From: Nocardia asteroides
GTDB lineage: Bacteria > Actinomycetota > Actinomycetes > Mycobacteriales > Mycobacteriaceae
DNA: 64,000 nucleotides
Assembly (NCBI GenBank): GCA_019930625.1
Contig: CP082844.1
Coordinates: 3,658,001 to 3,722,000, forward strand
Reading direction: 5' to 3'
In this document: in pieces, positions 39,712-51,491 of the stretch
How the letters are laid out: the number at the start of each line of letters is the position of its first letter
Numbering within the stretch: position 1 is the first letter of the stretch
Made by a program: the position numbers and the translations under genes
The notes under the pieces: model-generated
What the model saw: only the letters and a program-made list of their open reading frames with translations
The model's database searches: none
Told to the model about the DNA's origin: nothing

Positions 39712-40539
39712 ATGACTATTTCGTCCGTGCTGACAGCCTCGGCTCGACCGACGGAGTCCGGCGAGGAACGGTCGCGCTACTCGCTGGTGGTCTCCTCCGA
39801 TCTCGACCACCGTGTCGCCGCGCAGCGCCTGCGCTACAACGTGTTCGCCAACGAGCCGGGCTTCCGGATCCCGGACGACGGCACCGGTTTGGACGCCGAC
39901 CGTTTCGATGAGCACTGCGATCACCTGCTGGTGCGCGACGACGCCAGCGGGGAGTTCGTAGGCTGCTACCGGATGCTGCCGCCGGACAAGGTCGCCGCCG
40001 CGGGCGGGTACTACACGGCCACGGAATTCGATCTCGCGCAACTGGATCCGGAGGGCATGCGGATCGTGGAGATGGGCCGCGCCTGCGTGGTCCCCGACCA
40101 CCGCAACGGCTCGGTGCTCACTCTCATGTGGGCGGGCATCCTGCACTACATCCAGCTCACCGGTTACGAATGGGTGATGGGCTGCGTGTCGGTGCCGATG
40201 CAGGACACCCCGGCCGATCCGCCCGGAGTGAACGTGCGCGGCGTGCGCGACATGCTGCTCGGCCGCCACGCCACCGATCCGGAACGCCGGGTGCACCCGT
40301 ACAACCCGGTTGTCGTCGACGGCAAGCCGCTGGACGAACTGACGCCGCCGCCGCGGCCGAAGCTGCCGCCGCTGGTGCGGGGCTACCTGCGGCTGGGCGC
40401 GGAGATCTGCGGCGAGCCCGCGCATGATCCCGCCTTCGCGGTCGCGGACTTCGTCGTACTGCTCGGGCTGGACACCATCAACACCCGGTACCTCGACCGA
40501 CTACGCGATGCCGCCGCGACCCTCGACGGGGGACGGTGA
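39712..40539 (+). CDS. GNAT-fold N-acyltransferase (Rv3027c-like, OlsB-type)
   Basis: A 275-residue acyltransferase of the OlsB/autoinducer-synthase-like GNAT group, which transfer acyl chains to amines. Diagnostic segments: QRLRYNVFANEPGF near residue 42, DHLLVRDDASGEFVGCYRML, and EMGRACVVPDHRNGSVLTLMWAGILHYI near 122, then YEWVMGCVSVPM. ATG 39712 chosen; starts at 39625 or 39706 are open. It overlaps the next gene (GTGA) and the pair matches Rv3027c-Rv3026c, so they probably act in sequence, N-acylation then O-acylation, as in ornithine-lipid synthesis. That pathway is inferred. Confidence 0.86.
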   Translation: MTISSVLTASARPTESGEERSRYSLVVSSDLDHRVAAQRLRYNVFANEPGFRIPDDGTGLDADRFDEHCDHLLVRDDASGEFVGCYRMLPPDKVAAAGGYYTATEFDLAQLDPEGMRIVEMGRACVVPDHRNGSVLTLMWAGILHYIQLTGYEWVMGCVSVPMQDTPADPPGVNVRGVRDMLLGRHATDPERRVHPYNPVVVDGKPLDELTPPPRPKLPPLVRGYLRLGAEICGEPAHDPAFAVADFVVLLGLDTINTRYLDRLRDAAATLDGGR

Positions 40540-41573
40540 GGACCGTGGTCTTCGACGCGCCGCCCGCCATGTCCTCCGCGCACGCATGGATGCCGTCGAG
40601 CCCCTGTGGGCCCGGCTGTCTGGATTCGATCGACGAAGTCGGCCTGGCACGTGTGGCCGCCCGGCTGGCCGGGGTCGCCGGATTGCTGCTGAGCTTCCCG
40701 GTCGCGAACGCGGTGACGCCTCGCGGCAAGCGTGTGCCACTGCAGCGCGGTTACGCGCGCCTATTGCTCGGTTGCCTGGGCATGCGGCTGCGCGTAGTCG
40801 ACAACCGGGTGGCCGCGGACGAGCGCGGTGTCGTCGATGGGGGCGACGCCGCGCTCCCTCCCGCCGGATTCGGAGCAGCGGACGGCGGCGTATTGGTCGT
40901 GAGCGGACACATCGGCTGGACCGATATCGTCGCGCTGGCCTCGGTGCAGCCGCTCGGGTTCGTGGCGCGCGCGGACATGGTGGACTGGCCGCTGATCGGC
41001 AACCTCGCCAAGCGGATGCGGGTGATCCCGATCGAGCGCGAGAGTCTGCGTCAGCTGCCCGATGTGGTGGCCGAGGTGGGGGCGCGGCTGGCCGCGGGCG
41101 AGCGGGTCGGCGTCTTCCCCGAAGGCACCACCTGGTGTGGCCGCGCCTACGGCACGATGCGTCCCGCGTTGTTCCAAGCTGCCGTGGACACCGGAACTCC
41201 GGTGCAGCCGGTTCGGTTGCGGTACCTGGACCGGCACGGCGTGCCCTGCACGGTGCCCGGGTTCGTCGGCGCCGACACCTTCGGCTCGTCCGCGCGACGG
41301 GTGCTGCGGTCGCGCGGGATGATCGCCGAAGTAGTGCTGGAGCCGGTACAGCAGCCCGGCACGGACCGGCGCGAGCTGGCCCGCCGCTGCGAGGCCGCCG
41401 TCCGCGACAGCGTCGTGTCGCGCCACGGTGCGCTGGAAGCCATGGAGTGGATCGAGGCGGGGCACACCCGGGTGCAGGACCCGTCGGTTGCGGCCGATGC
41501 GCCGGAAGTGGTTCGCAGGCCGCGCCGCCGCCCGGTCTTGCTGGGCCGCCGGGGTGCGGCCGCCGCGCGTTAG
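40536..41573 (+). CDS. PlsC-like lysophospholipid acyltransferase (Rv3026c-like, OlsA-type)
   Basis: A 345-residue membrane-associated acyltransferase. The catalytic HX4D motif appears as SGHIGWTDIVAL near residue 128, and the glycerolphosphate-binding motif as GVFPEGTTWCGRAYG near 190; VIPIERESLRQL lies between them. Starts at GTG 40536, overlapping the upstream stop by four bases. The N-terminal 90 residues include a hydrophobic segment (AGVAGLLLSFPVANAV). Substrate acyl acceptor not readable; pairing with the OlsB-type gene suggests a lyso-lipid. Confidence 0.87.
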   Translation: MRTVVFDAPPAMSSAHAWMPSSPCGPGCLDSIDEVGLARVAARLAGVAGLLLSFPVANAVTPRGKRVPLQRGYARLLLGCLGMRLRVVDNRVAADERGVVDGGDAALPPAGFGAADGGVLVVSGHIGWTDIVALASVQPLGFVARADMVDWPLIGNLAKRMRVIPIERESLRQLPDVVAEVGARLAAGERVGVFPEGTTWCGRAYGTMRPALFQAAVDTGTPVQPVRLRYLDRHGVPCTVPGFVGADTFGSSARRVLRSRGMIAEVVLEPVQQPGTDRRELARRCEAAVRDSVVSRHGALEAMEWIEAGHTRVQDPSVAADAPEVVRRPRRRPVLLGRRGAAAAR

Positions 41574-41664
41574 GAAGGGCGCAGCGCGTGGGTCCGGAGT
41601 CGCTGCCGCCGGAGTCCCGTGCTCATCCGCGAATCAGAACCGCGCGCCGCCCGTCCACACGAAT

Positions 41665-41694
41665 CCGGAGCGAACCGCAGGCGGCTCGCTCCGG
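41665..41694. terminator. Bidirectional terminator between convergent genes
   Basis: CCGGAGCGA (41665-41673) and TCGCTCCGG (41686-41694) are exact complements; the loop adds CCGC/GCGG pairing. It lies between the convergent acyltransferase and His-rich genes. Confidence 0.75.
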
Positions 41695-41709
41695 GAAACG
41701 TGAATCGAC

Positions 41710-42090
41710 TCAGAAACCGCTGCCCGTGGGTGGCCGGAACCCGTGGTGCCAACCGTGCCTGCCGTGATCCCAGTCGTCGTGGCGGTTGCGGCCCCGGAAC
41801 CAGTCGTCGTGGCGTCCCCGATCCCAGTCGTTGTGCCGCCCGTGGTTCCACCTGTCGTGGCGGTGCCAGTTGCTGTGGTCGTGCCGGTTGCGGTGGTCGT
41901 GGCCGTGGCCGTGGCCGTGGCGGTGGCCGGGACGGCCGTGGGCCGGCTCGATCTGCTCGGCCGGCTCGAGCACGATCGGACTGGCCAGCGCCGGCACCGC
42001 GACGGCGGTGATCGGCATCAGGGCGAGTACGGACGCGGCCGCGGCGCGTGCCAGCACACGTCGAGTACGTCCATGGGGGCGTGGTTCCAT
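41710..42090 (-). CDS. Secreted histidine-rich protein, probable metal binder
   Basis: A 126-residue protein. Residues 1-36 are a Sec signal peptide (RR, then a hydrophobic run, cleavage after PALA). The mature part is about one quarter histidine with many Asp, Arg, Asn and Trp: GHRHGHGHGHDHRN near 57, followed by irregular HDRWNHGRHNDWDRGRHDDW-type units. Such composition binds Ni, Zn, Cu or Co ions at the cell surface. A 20-bp palindrome lies 105 bp upstream of the start. I do not recognise a named family, and no transporter is adjacent. Confidence 0.78.
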   Translation of the reverse strand: MEPRPHGRTRRVLARAAAASVLALMPITAVAVPALASPIVLEPAEQIEPAHGRPGHRHGHGHGHDHRNRHDHSNWHRHDRWNHGRHNDWDRGRHDDWFRGRNRHDDWDHGRHGWHHGFRPPTGSGF

Positions 42091-42195
42091 CGGAACTTCC
42101 TCACATATCGATTCGTCCGGTAGTCGACCGCTCGGCGCACCGGCCCTGGATCCGCTCCGTGATCGGGCCGGGCAGCGATCAACACGTCATTCAAC

Positions 42196-42215
42196 GTACC
42201 GCTATATAGCGGTAC
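42196..42215. promoter_or_regulatory. 20-bp perfect palindrome upstream of the His-rich gene
   Basis: GTACCGCTATATAGCGGTAC is a perfect palindrome in an AT-richer patch between the His-rich gene (start 42090) and iscS (start 42353). Probable operator for one or both; a metal-responsive regulator would fit the His-rich product, but the regulator is unknown. Confidence 0.75.
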
Positions 42216-42352
42216 ATTCAATAGGGGAATACCCTGAGATTCGCGCCCCGACGGGGGTATTCGACGGCGCGGCGGCCCGGGAACGCATCCCTCACCGGCG
42301 CGCGAGCAGGGGGGAATAACCGGCTGACGGTGACGGCTATCCTTAACTGGTC

Positions 42353-43582
42353 ATGAAGTCGGCTTTTTCGGGTCCGGTCAACGGTGCTGCGCCCCACACG
42401 GTCTACCTCGATCACGCGGCCACCACACCGATGCTGCCCGCGGCCATCGAGGCGATGACGGCTGCCCTGCGCACCACGGGCAACGCGTCGTCGCTGCACG
42501 GCTCCGGCCGCGCCGCCCGGCGGCTGCTGGAGGAGGCCCGCGAGTCGATCGCCGCCGACCTGGGCGCCCGGCCCTCGGAGGTCATCTTCACCTCCGGTGG
42601 CACCGAGAGCGACAACCTGGCGGTGAAGGGCATCTTCTGGGCGCGCCGCGACGAAGATCCGCGCCGGCACCGGATCATCGCCAGTTCGGTCGAGCACCAC
42701 GCGGTGATCGACGCGGTGGAGTGGCTGGAGCGGCACGAGGGCGCTGAGGTCACCTGGCTTCCGGTGGACGCCGAGGGCGTGGTCGCGCCCGCCACGCTGC
42801 GGGCCGCGCTCGCCGCGCATCCCGACGAGGTCGCGCTGATCACCGTCATGTGGGCGAACAACGAGGTCGGCGCCGTCCAGCCGATCGGCGAACTCGCCGC
42901 GCTGGCTGAGGAATTCGGCGTGCCGATGCACAGCGACGCGGTGCAGGCGGCGGCCCAGTTGCCCATGGATTTCGCGAAGACTGGTCTTTCCGCGGCGAGC
43001 TTCGCCGGGCACAAGGTCGGCGGCCCGCACGGTGTCGGGGTGCTGCTGCTCGGCAGGCAGGTGCCGTGTGTGCCGCTGCTGCACGGCGGTGGGCACGAGC
43101 GCGACCTGCGATCGGGAACCTCCGACACGGCGGCGGCCATCGGGCTGGCGGCGGCACTGCGCCAGACCGCGGCCGAACTGCCCGCGCGGACCGCCGAGCT
43201 GGTCGCGTTGCGGGAAGCGCTGATCGACGGCATCCGCGCGACGGCGCCCGAGGCGGTGCTCAACGGACCGGTCGGCGAGCGGCGCCTGCCCGGTAACGTG
43301 CACGTCACCTTCCCCGGTTGCGAAGGGGATTCGCTGCTTATGCTGCTGGACGCGGCGGGGATCGAGTGCTCGACCGGTTCGGCGTGCACCGCCGGCGTGG
43401 CCACGCCCAGTCACGTGCTGATCGCCATGGGCGTCGAGCCGTGGCAGGCGCGTGGATCGCTGCGGTTCTCGCTGGGACACACCTCGACGCGCGCCGATGT
43501 CGAGGCGTTGCTGGAAGTATTGCCGCAGGTGGTGGAGCGGGCCAAGGCCGCGGGTCTGGCCGGTGCGAAAGGAGGTGTCTGA
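42353..43582 (+). CDS. iscS: Cysteine desulfurase (IscS/NifS class)
   Basis: A 409-residue PLP enzyme converting cysteine to alanine and an enzyme-bound persulfide, the sulfur source for Fe-S clusters and tRNA thiolation. [15 protein letters not shown] near residue 17 opens the fold; SVEHHAV near 113 and MHSDAVQAA near 191 position [17 protein letters not shown] near 214 carries the Schiff-base Lys; the catalytic Cys is in [10 protein letters not shown] near 340. Its stop shares one base with the mnmA ATG. Rv3025c equivalent. Confidence 0.96.
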   Translation: MKSAFSGPVNGAAPHTVYLDHAATTPMLPAAIEAMTAALRTTGNASSLHGSGRAARRLLEEARESIAADLGARPSEVIFTSGGTESDNLAVKGIFWARRDEDPRRHRIIASSVEHHAVIDAVEWLERHEGAEVTWLPVDAEGVVAPATLRAALAAHPDEVALITVMWANNEVGAVQPIGELAALAEEFGVPMHSDAVQAAAQLPMDFAKTGLSAASFAGHKVGGPHGVGVLLLGRQVPCVPLLHGGGHERDLRSGTSDTAAAIGLAAALRQTAAELPARTAELVALREALIDGIRATAPEAVLNGPVGERRLPGNVHVTFPGCEGDSLLMLLDAAGIECSTGSACTAGVATPSHVLIAMGVEPWQARGSLRFSLGHTSTRADVEALLEVLPQVVERAKAAGLAGAKGGV

Positions 43583-44697
43583 TGCGGGTACTCGCCGCGA
43601 TGAGCGGTGGTGTGGATTCGGCCGTGGCGGCGGCGCGTGCTGTCGATGCCGGTCACGAGGTGGTCGGCGTCCATCTGGCGCTGTCGGCGACGCCGGGCAC
43701 GCTGCGCACCGGGTCGCGCGGCTGCTGCTCGAAGGAGGACGCCGGTGACGCCCGGCGCGCCGCCGACGTGCTCGGCATCCCGTTCTACGTCTGGGATTTC
43801 GCCGACCGGTTCAAGGAAGACGTCATCGATGATTTCGTCGCGGCCTACGCGGCGGGCGAAACGCCGAATCCGTGCCTGCGCTGCAACGAGAAGATCAAGT
43901 TCTCCGCGCTGGCCGACCGAGCGGTGGCGCTCGGCTTCGACGCGGTGGTCACCGGCCACTACGCGCGGCTCGAGGACGGCGTGCTGCGCCGTGCCGTCGA
44001 CGCCGACAAAGACCAGTCCTACGTGCTCGCGGTGCTGACCGCGCAGCAGCTTTCGCGCGCGATGTTCCCGGTGGGCGACACGCCGAAGCCGCGGATCCGC
44101 GCCGAGGCCGCCGAGCGCGGCCTCGCCGTGGCGAACAAGCCCGACAGCCACGACATCTGTTTCATCCCCTCCGGTGACACCCGCGCCTTCCTCGGCGCGA
44201 AGATCGGCATCCGGCCCGGCGCGGTCGTCGACGCCGAGGGCCAGGTGCTCGCGCGGCACGAAGGTGTGCACGGATTCACCATCGGGCAGCGCAAGGGACT
44301 CGGGTTGCCGGGCCCCGCCGCCGACGGCAAGCCGCGCTACGTCACCGGCATCGACCCCGATTCCGGCACCGTCCACGTCGGTTCGGCCGACGACCTGCAG
44401 GTTCGAACCGTCGAGGCGGAGCGTGCGATCTGGACCTCGGGCTCCGCACCCGCCGGCCCGATCGAATGCGTTGCGCAGGTCCGCGCGCACGGCGGCACCG
44501 CGCCCGCGGTCGCCGAAGCGGTGGGCGACGGACTGATCGTGCGGCTGCGTGAGCCGCTGACCGGCGTCGCACGCGGCCAGGCCGTGGTGCTCTACCGGCC
44601 GGATCCCGAGGGTGACGAGGTGATCGGCAGCGGCACCATCTCCGGCACCGCACGGGATCAGGTGGCGAGTGAAGCGGAGGCCGAGACGGCCCGGTGA
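43582..44697 (+). CDS. mnmA: tRNA-specific 2-thiouridylase
   Basis: A 371-residue enzyme that thiolates U34 of Lys, Glu and Gln tRNAs using sulfur passed from IscS. The PP-loop ATP site is [14 protein letters not shown] at residue 5; the first catalytic Cys is in [12 protein letters not shown] near 98 and the second in [15 protein letters not shown] near 193; [13 protein letters not shown] and YVTGIDP follow. Starts one base inside the iscS stop with GGAGG ahead. Operonic with iscS as in mycobacteria (trmU Rv3024c). Confidence 0.96.
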   Translation: MRVLAAMSGGVDSAVAAARAVDAGHEVVGVHLALSATPGTLRTGSRGCCSKEDAGDARRAADVLGIPFYVWDFADRFKEDVIDDFVAAYAAGETPNPCLRCNEKIKFSALADRAVALGFDAVVTGHYARLEDGVLRRAVDADKDQSYVLAVLTAQQLSRAMFPVGDTPKPRIRAEAAERGLAVANKPDSHDICFIPSGDTRAFLGAKIGIRPGAVVDAEGQVLARHEGVHGFTIGQRKGLGLPGPAADGKPRYVTGIDPDSGTVHVGSADDLQVRTVEAERAIWTSGSAPAGPIECVAQVRAHGGTAPAVAEAVGDGLIVRLREPLTGVARGQAVVLYRPDPEGDEVIGSGTISGTARDQVASEAEAETAR

Positions 44698-44796
44698 TCC
44701 GGACCGCCCCGCCTGGTGTGGCCTGCGACGCTGTCCGGTGTAGCCGCTGAGGACGGCGGAGTCCTGTAATGGCGGAATCGAACGGACGGAGCACGG

Positions 44797-48152
<3,356 letters not shown>

Positions 48153-48426
48153 CCGGCGCGTCAGACCGATGCGGCTCCGCGCTCGCTCGGGCGCCGATAG
48201 GACCGGGATGCGAATGGTCGGCACAGCGCGTCGTGCTGATCGGTTGAAACGGGCGGCCGCCATCGCGCCCCGGCGCTCCCTCGCGTCGCTCTGATCGCAG
48301 CGCGGAATGCTCAGCGGGGCAGAACCGTTCGCCGAGCGTCTGGTGCTGGGCCCATACAGCAGCCGTGGAGACCGGCTATCGGTGGCACGAGTCCGGCGAC
48401 AGCGCTCCGGTGTTCGGGCCGCCGAC

Positions 48427-48780
48427 TCAGTTGACCGTAACCGTGGCGCCCAGTTGACCCGCGATGTCGAACCGCCCGCAACGCCCGGAATTCAATTCGA
48501 GTTTCTGCGTCGTCAGCTTGCCGCGGCGGTTCTTGAACGTCGCCTCGGCGGACACGTCCGCGCTCGGCGTCGAGCACACCTTCGACACCACGCCGGGCGG
48601 GTCGTAACTGACCGTCCCTGCGCCCTGGCAGGTGTTCGTGCTGTCGGCCAGGAACACGCGTGCGGTGCCCTCCGGACACGGCGCGTCCGCCACCGCTTCC
48701 GGCGCCACGACCAGCGTGCCCAGCGCCAGCGCGGCGACGACCGAGCTGCCAACCACAAGACGACGAATCGTCGGCCCCAT
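48427..48780 (-). CDS. Small secreted protein of unknown function
   Basis: A 117-residue protein. ATG 48780 follows GAGGG by five bases. Residues 1-31 form a signal peptide (RRLVVG, hydrophobic run, cleavage after AVA). The mature part has four cysteines (APCPEG, NTCQGAG, KVCSTP, GRCGRFD), likely two disulfides, and beta-prone sequence ending LGATVTVN. I do not recognise the family. Adjacent to the TetR-Uma2 gene, same strand, 66 bp downstream of it. Confidence 0.7.
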   Translation of the reverse strand: MGPTIRRLVVGSSVVAALALGTLVVAPEAVADAPCPEGTARVFLADSTNTCQGAGTVSYDPPGVVSKVCSTPSADVSAEATFKNRRGKLTTQKLELNSGRCGRFDIAGQLGATVTVN

Positions 48781-48846
48781 CGATACCCTCATCCCATCGA
48801 ACATTCCGGCAGTACGCCGTGGAAACGACCGCGGCGTGCAGGCATG

Positions 48847-50052
48847 CTAACCCGCTATCACCGGAGTTGTCCCGACGACCGACCTCGACCAGTGCGGGTA
48901 CAGCAAGTCGTCCACGGCGAGTTCGGCGTCCGCGTAGCCCACGGGAATGTGGTCGCCGGACCGGTACCTGGTCCGGGTGCGATAGCCCTGGGCAGTCGGC
49001 TCGGTGTGTTCGTAAATCACGTCTTCGGTGACGACCCAATAGACCGGATATCCAGCGCGGCTGTAGAGATCTGCTTTGCGATTGAGATCCTGTGGCACCG
49101 TTTCGTCGGAGACTTCGACGACGAGCAGTACGTCGGAAGCTGCCCAGACCGACAACTTCGTGCCGATCATGTCGACCGGTTCGGCGTCCGACCGAAGTGC
49201 CCAGCAGTCGGGATCGGGCAGGGAGTCACCGGTGGGCAGCGTCGCCGTGGCCACTTCCACGCCGGCATGCGAGAGCCGACCGACGATCCGGCCCGCTGTG
49301 AACCCGTGCCAGTCCCCGATCACCACCGGCCATACCTCCCCCTCGACGAGTTCGACGCGATGGTCGAACGCGCCCGCCTCCCACGCGCGCAGGAACTCGC
49401 TGCGCGTCCAGCGGTAGGCGATCGCGACTGCCGCCGCCGACGTGCACAGAGCGCGCTCCGCGGTGGTGGTGAGGCGTTCCACGGCGTCCTCGACGTCGAG
49501 TCCGCGTCCGGTGATCAGCAGGTCGAGGCTTTCGAAGCTGGTCAGCGCCCACAGGATGTCGGTGGCCCATTCGACCGAGACGTCCTCGCGGAGGACGCCC
49601 GCCGCGGCGAGGCGGTTGGCCAGATGGGCGACGCCGCCTCGTCGGTCTTCTTCCATGCGGCGCACCGCCTCCGCGGCCGAGGCCGGATCCAGCCGGTCCA
49701 TCGCGTGCAGGACTCGATAGATCTCGAGATCGCGCGCCTTCATGCGGCCGGCCGCGGCGATGGCCGCGCGCAGATGAGTGCGGGGATCGTCGGAACCGAC
49801 GGCGGCGGTCAGCTCCCGGATGCCCGTCCGCTCGGACAGGTCGGAGACGAATGCGTCGAAAAGTCCTGCGCGAGAGCCGAAATCGACATAGATCGTCGAG
49901 CGGGACACACCTGCGATCCTCGCCACCTTGTCGAGGCTCAGTTGCTCTGTCGGGGCCTCGCGCAACCGCTGCGCCACGGCGTCGAGGATGTTTCGCCGGG
50001 TCTGTTCGGCGCCCTCGGCCCGCGCGACTTGGTCGTACTTGCGCTTGCTCAT
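48847..50052 (-). CDS. TetR regulator fused to Uma2 (DUF820) nuclease-fold domain
   Basis: A 401-residue protein in one uninterrupted frame. Residues 12-65 are a TetR helix-turn-helix (LSLDKVARIAGVSRSTIYVDFGSRAGLFDAFV) followed by a TetR ligand domain to about 205. Residues 213-387 resemble Uma2: ELVEGEVW near 235, LPDPDC with D282, VVEVSDET with E313 and LNRKADLYSRAGYPVYWVV with K326, a complete PD-(D/E)xK-type set. TetR proteins normally end near 200, so the fusion is unusual. ATG 50052 was chosen because GGAAGGA lies 8 bases upstream. Divergent from a membrane gene with two operator-like sites between. It probably represses that gene; why a nuclease-fold domain is attached is unknown. Confidence 0.85.
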   Translation of the reverse strand: MSKRKYDQVARAEGAEQTRRNILDAVAQRLREAPTEQLSLDKVARIAGVSRSTIYVDFGSRAGLFDAFVSDLSERTGIRELTAAVGSDDPRTHLRAAIAAAGRMKARDLEIYRVLHAMDRLDPASAAEAVRRMEEDRRGGVAHLANRLAAAGVLREDVSVEWATDILWALTSFESLDLLITGRGLDVEDAVERLTTTAERALCTSAAAVAIAYRWTRSEFLRAWEAGAFDHRVELVEGEVWPVVIGDWHGFTAGRIVGRLSHAGVEVATATLPTGDSLPDPDCWALRSDAEPVDMIGTKLSVWAASDVLLVVEVSDETVPQDLNRKADLYSRAGYPVYWVVTEDVIYEHTEPTAQGYRTRTRYRSGDHIPVGYADAELAVDDLLYPHWSRSVVGTTPVIAG

Positions 50053-50078
50053 GCGTTTCATCCTTCCATATTTCAGTT

Positions 50079-50124
50079 GACAGTCTGTCCGACTAAAGCT
50101 CACTATTCGACAAGACATACTGTT
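50079..50124. promoter_or_regulatory. Two operator-like sites in TetR-Uma2 / membrane gene divergent region
   Basis: GACAGTCTGTC (50079-50089, near-perfect palindrome) and GACATACTGTT (50114-50124) match at eight of eleven positions and are 35 bp apart on centres. Both lie in an AT-rich 93-bp gap between divergent starts. This is the usual layout for TetR autoregulation with control of the facing gene. Confidence 0.6.
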
Positions 50125-50145
50125 CGATGAAATGGAGACAAAGGG

Positions 50146-51024
50146 ATGGACCCGTCCGTACGAAGAGCCGGCTACGGTCTGCTCGCCCTCTGGCCGACGG
50201 GGCTCGTCCTCGTCATGGCCCACTCCGAGCACTTGGTGACCACACCGGTGTTCGTGCTCTCGGACGCGATCTATGTGCTGGGCGCGGTGGTGCTCGTGCG
50301 GCGCCTCGCACCGGCCGCGGAGTGTGCCGCGACGACGTTCGTGCTGGCAGGGATCGGCTTGTTCGCTGTCTGCGGGTTCACCGGCGGTCCCACGGCCCGC
50401 CACACCTCGTCGATGATGGTGAACACCGCCGCGCTGCTCGTCATGTCCGTGGCGCTGCTGACCGGCGCTGCCGGACTGCTGCTGCGGCATCGGCGCTCTG
50501 CTTCGATACACACGGCGGTGCCCGCGGTGGTGCTACTGGCGATCGGCACCTGCGGGTTCTGCATGAACCTCCTGGCTCGATTCGCGATCGTGCTCACGGG
50601 CGCCGGCCAGCAGCAACTCGCGGTCGAGGAAACACACTGGATGGCCGCCCGATACCTGCGCGGCCTGGAAGGCCCCGCGGACTTCGTCGGTTACACGCTG
50701 GTCTGGCTGGATCTGGTGCAGATCGCATACATCCTCACCGCGTACCTGGCGGCAGCGGCTCTGGCACGGGTGGTGGCAACGGAATCATCGGTGATTCGGC
50801 ACGCGGGACTGGTCCTCACTCGCATCGGCTACGGGCTGGCGGCCACCTTGTCGGCCGGTGCCGTGCTCGCCGTCGTCATGCCGCGGTCGGTCGACGAGGT
50901 TCCCGCGACCGTCGCGTTCGTCACCAGCATCCCGTTCATGGCGACGCTGGTTCCCTTTGCTCTCGGCGTGGCGGTGCTGGCCGCCGCCGGTAGCCGTGCT
51001 CGACAGACTCAGGAGCTGAAATGA
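50146..51024 (+). CDS. Multi-pass membrane protein, unknown function
   Basis: A 292-residue protein with about seven or eight hydrophobic helices, starting RAGYGLLALWPTGLVLVMAHSE, then FVLSDAIYVLGAVVLVRRL, and later WLDLVQIAYILTAYLAAAAL and TSIPFMATLVPFALGVAVLAAA. Several His and Arg residues (AHSEH, ARHTSS, RHRRSAS) lie in loops. No named family recognised. Faces the TetR-Uma2 gene and overlaps the DoxX-like gene by four bases (ATGA), so the two form an operon likely under TetR control. Confidence 0.8.
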   Translation: MDPSVRRAGYGLLALWPTGLVLVMAHSEHLVTTPVFVLSDAIYVLGAVVLVRRLAPAAECAATTFVLAGIGLFAVCGFTGGPTARHTSSMMVNTAALLVMSVALLTGAAGLLLRHRRSASIHTAVPAVVLLAIGTCGFCMNLLARFAIVLTGAGQQQLAVEETHWMAARYLRGLEGPADFVGYTLVWLDLVQIAYILTAYLAAAALARVVATESSVIRHAGLVLTRIGYGLAATLSAGAVLAVVMPRSVDEVPATVAFVTSIPFMATLVPFALGVAVLAAAGSRARQTQELK

Positions 51025-51368
51025 ACGTGGTGACAGCGCTTGTCGCGGGTGTGCCGGGGTGCGCCGTGGCCGGTTCCGGGGTGGCGACCCTCGCGCGTCA
51101 GCCGAAGCTCGTCGGCATCGTCGCCGCGGTCGGCTTTCCGGTGCGGCGGATGTGGATGCTGGGGGTGGTCGAGCTCGCCGCGGCCTTCGGGTTGGCCTTC
51201 GGGCTCTGGTGGCGGCCACTGGCGGTAGCCGCCGCCATCGGGCTGGTCGTCTACTTCTGTGCGGCGATCGGGATGCATCTGCGCATGCGGCAGCGCGATA
51301 TCGCCGCGCCGGTCGTATTCCTTCTGTTCTCGGTCGTGGTCCTGGCGCTCTCGGCGGTCGGCTTTTGA
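51021..51368 (+). CDS. DoxX-like membrane protein
   Basis: A 115-residue protein with four predicted helices. The pattern AGSGVATLARQPKLVGIVAAVGFPVRRMWMLGVVELAAAFGLAFGLWW is typical of the DoxX_2 group (loss of the first helix loop, then GxxELxxAxGL). No catalytic residues are known; relatives are linked to thiol or redox stress. Translationally coupled to the membrane gene upstream. Confidence 0.83.
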   Translation: MNVVTALVAGVPGCAVAGSGVATLARQPKLVGIVAAVGFPVRRMWMLGVVELAAAFGLAFGLWWRPLAVAAAIGLVVYFCAAIGMHLRMRQRDIAAPVVFLLFSVVVLALSAVGF

Positions 51369-51491
51369 ACCTTGCGTGCGCATCCGCGCGGTACGTTGCC
51401 ACCTCGGCAGGCACCGCGACTCGCCGCTGCCGGACTGTCGAGCCGAGTGTCGACCACGCCGGAACGGCCTCAACCACTAAGGACATCAAAC

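Noticed and set aside
41743..42123. Val/Pro/Ala-rich plus-strand frame opposite the His-rich gene
   Set aside because: It is the complement of the His codon repeats, has no signal sequence, and the minus-strand reading has a clean signal peptide.
42218..43480. A 420-codon minus-strand frame under iscS
   Set aside because: Shadow of iscS with compositionally biased translation.
48307..50130. A 607-codon plus-strand frame across the TetR-Uma2 gene
   Set aside because: No start signal or family match; the minus strand carries two recognisable domains.
50053..50511. Upstream extension of the TetR-Uma2 frame to 50511
   Set aside because: It would overlap the divergent membrane gene and its promoter; the TetR fold begins at residue 12 from ATG 50052.
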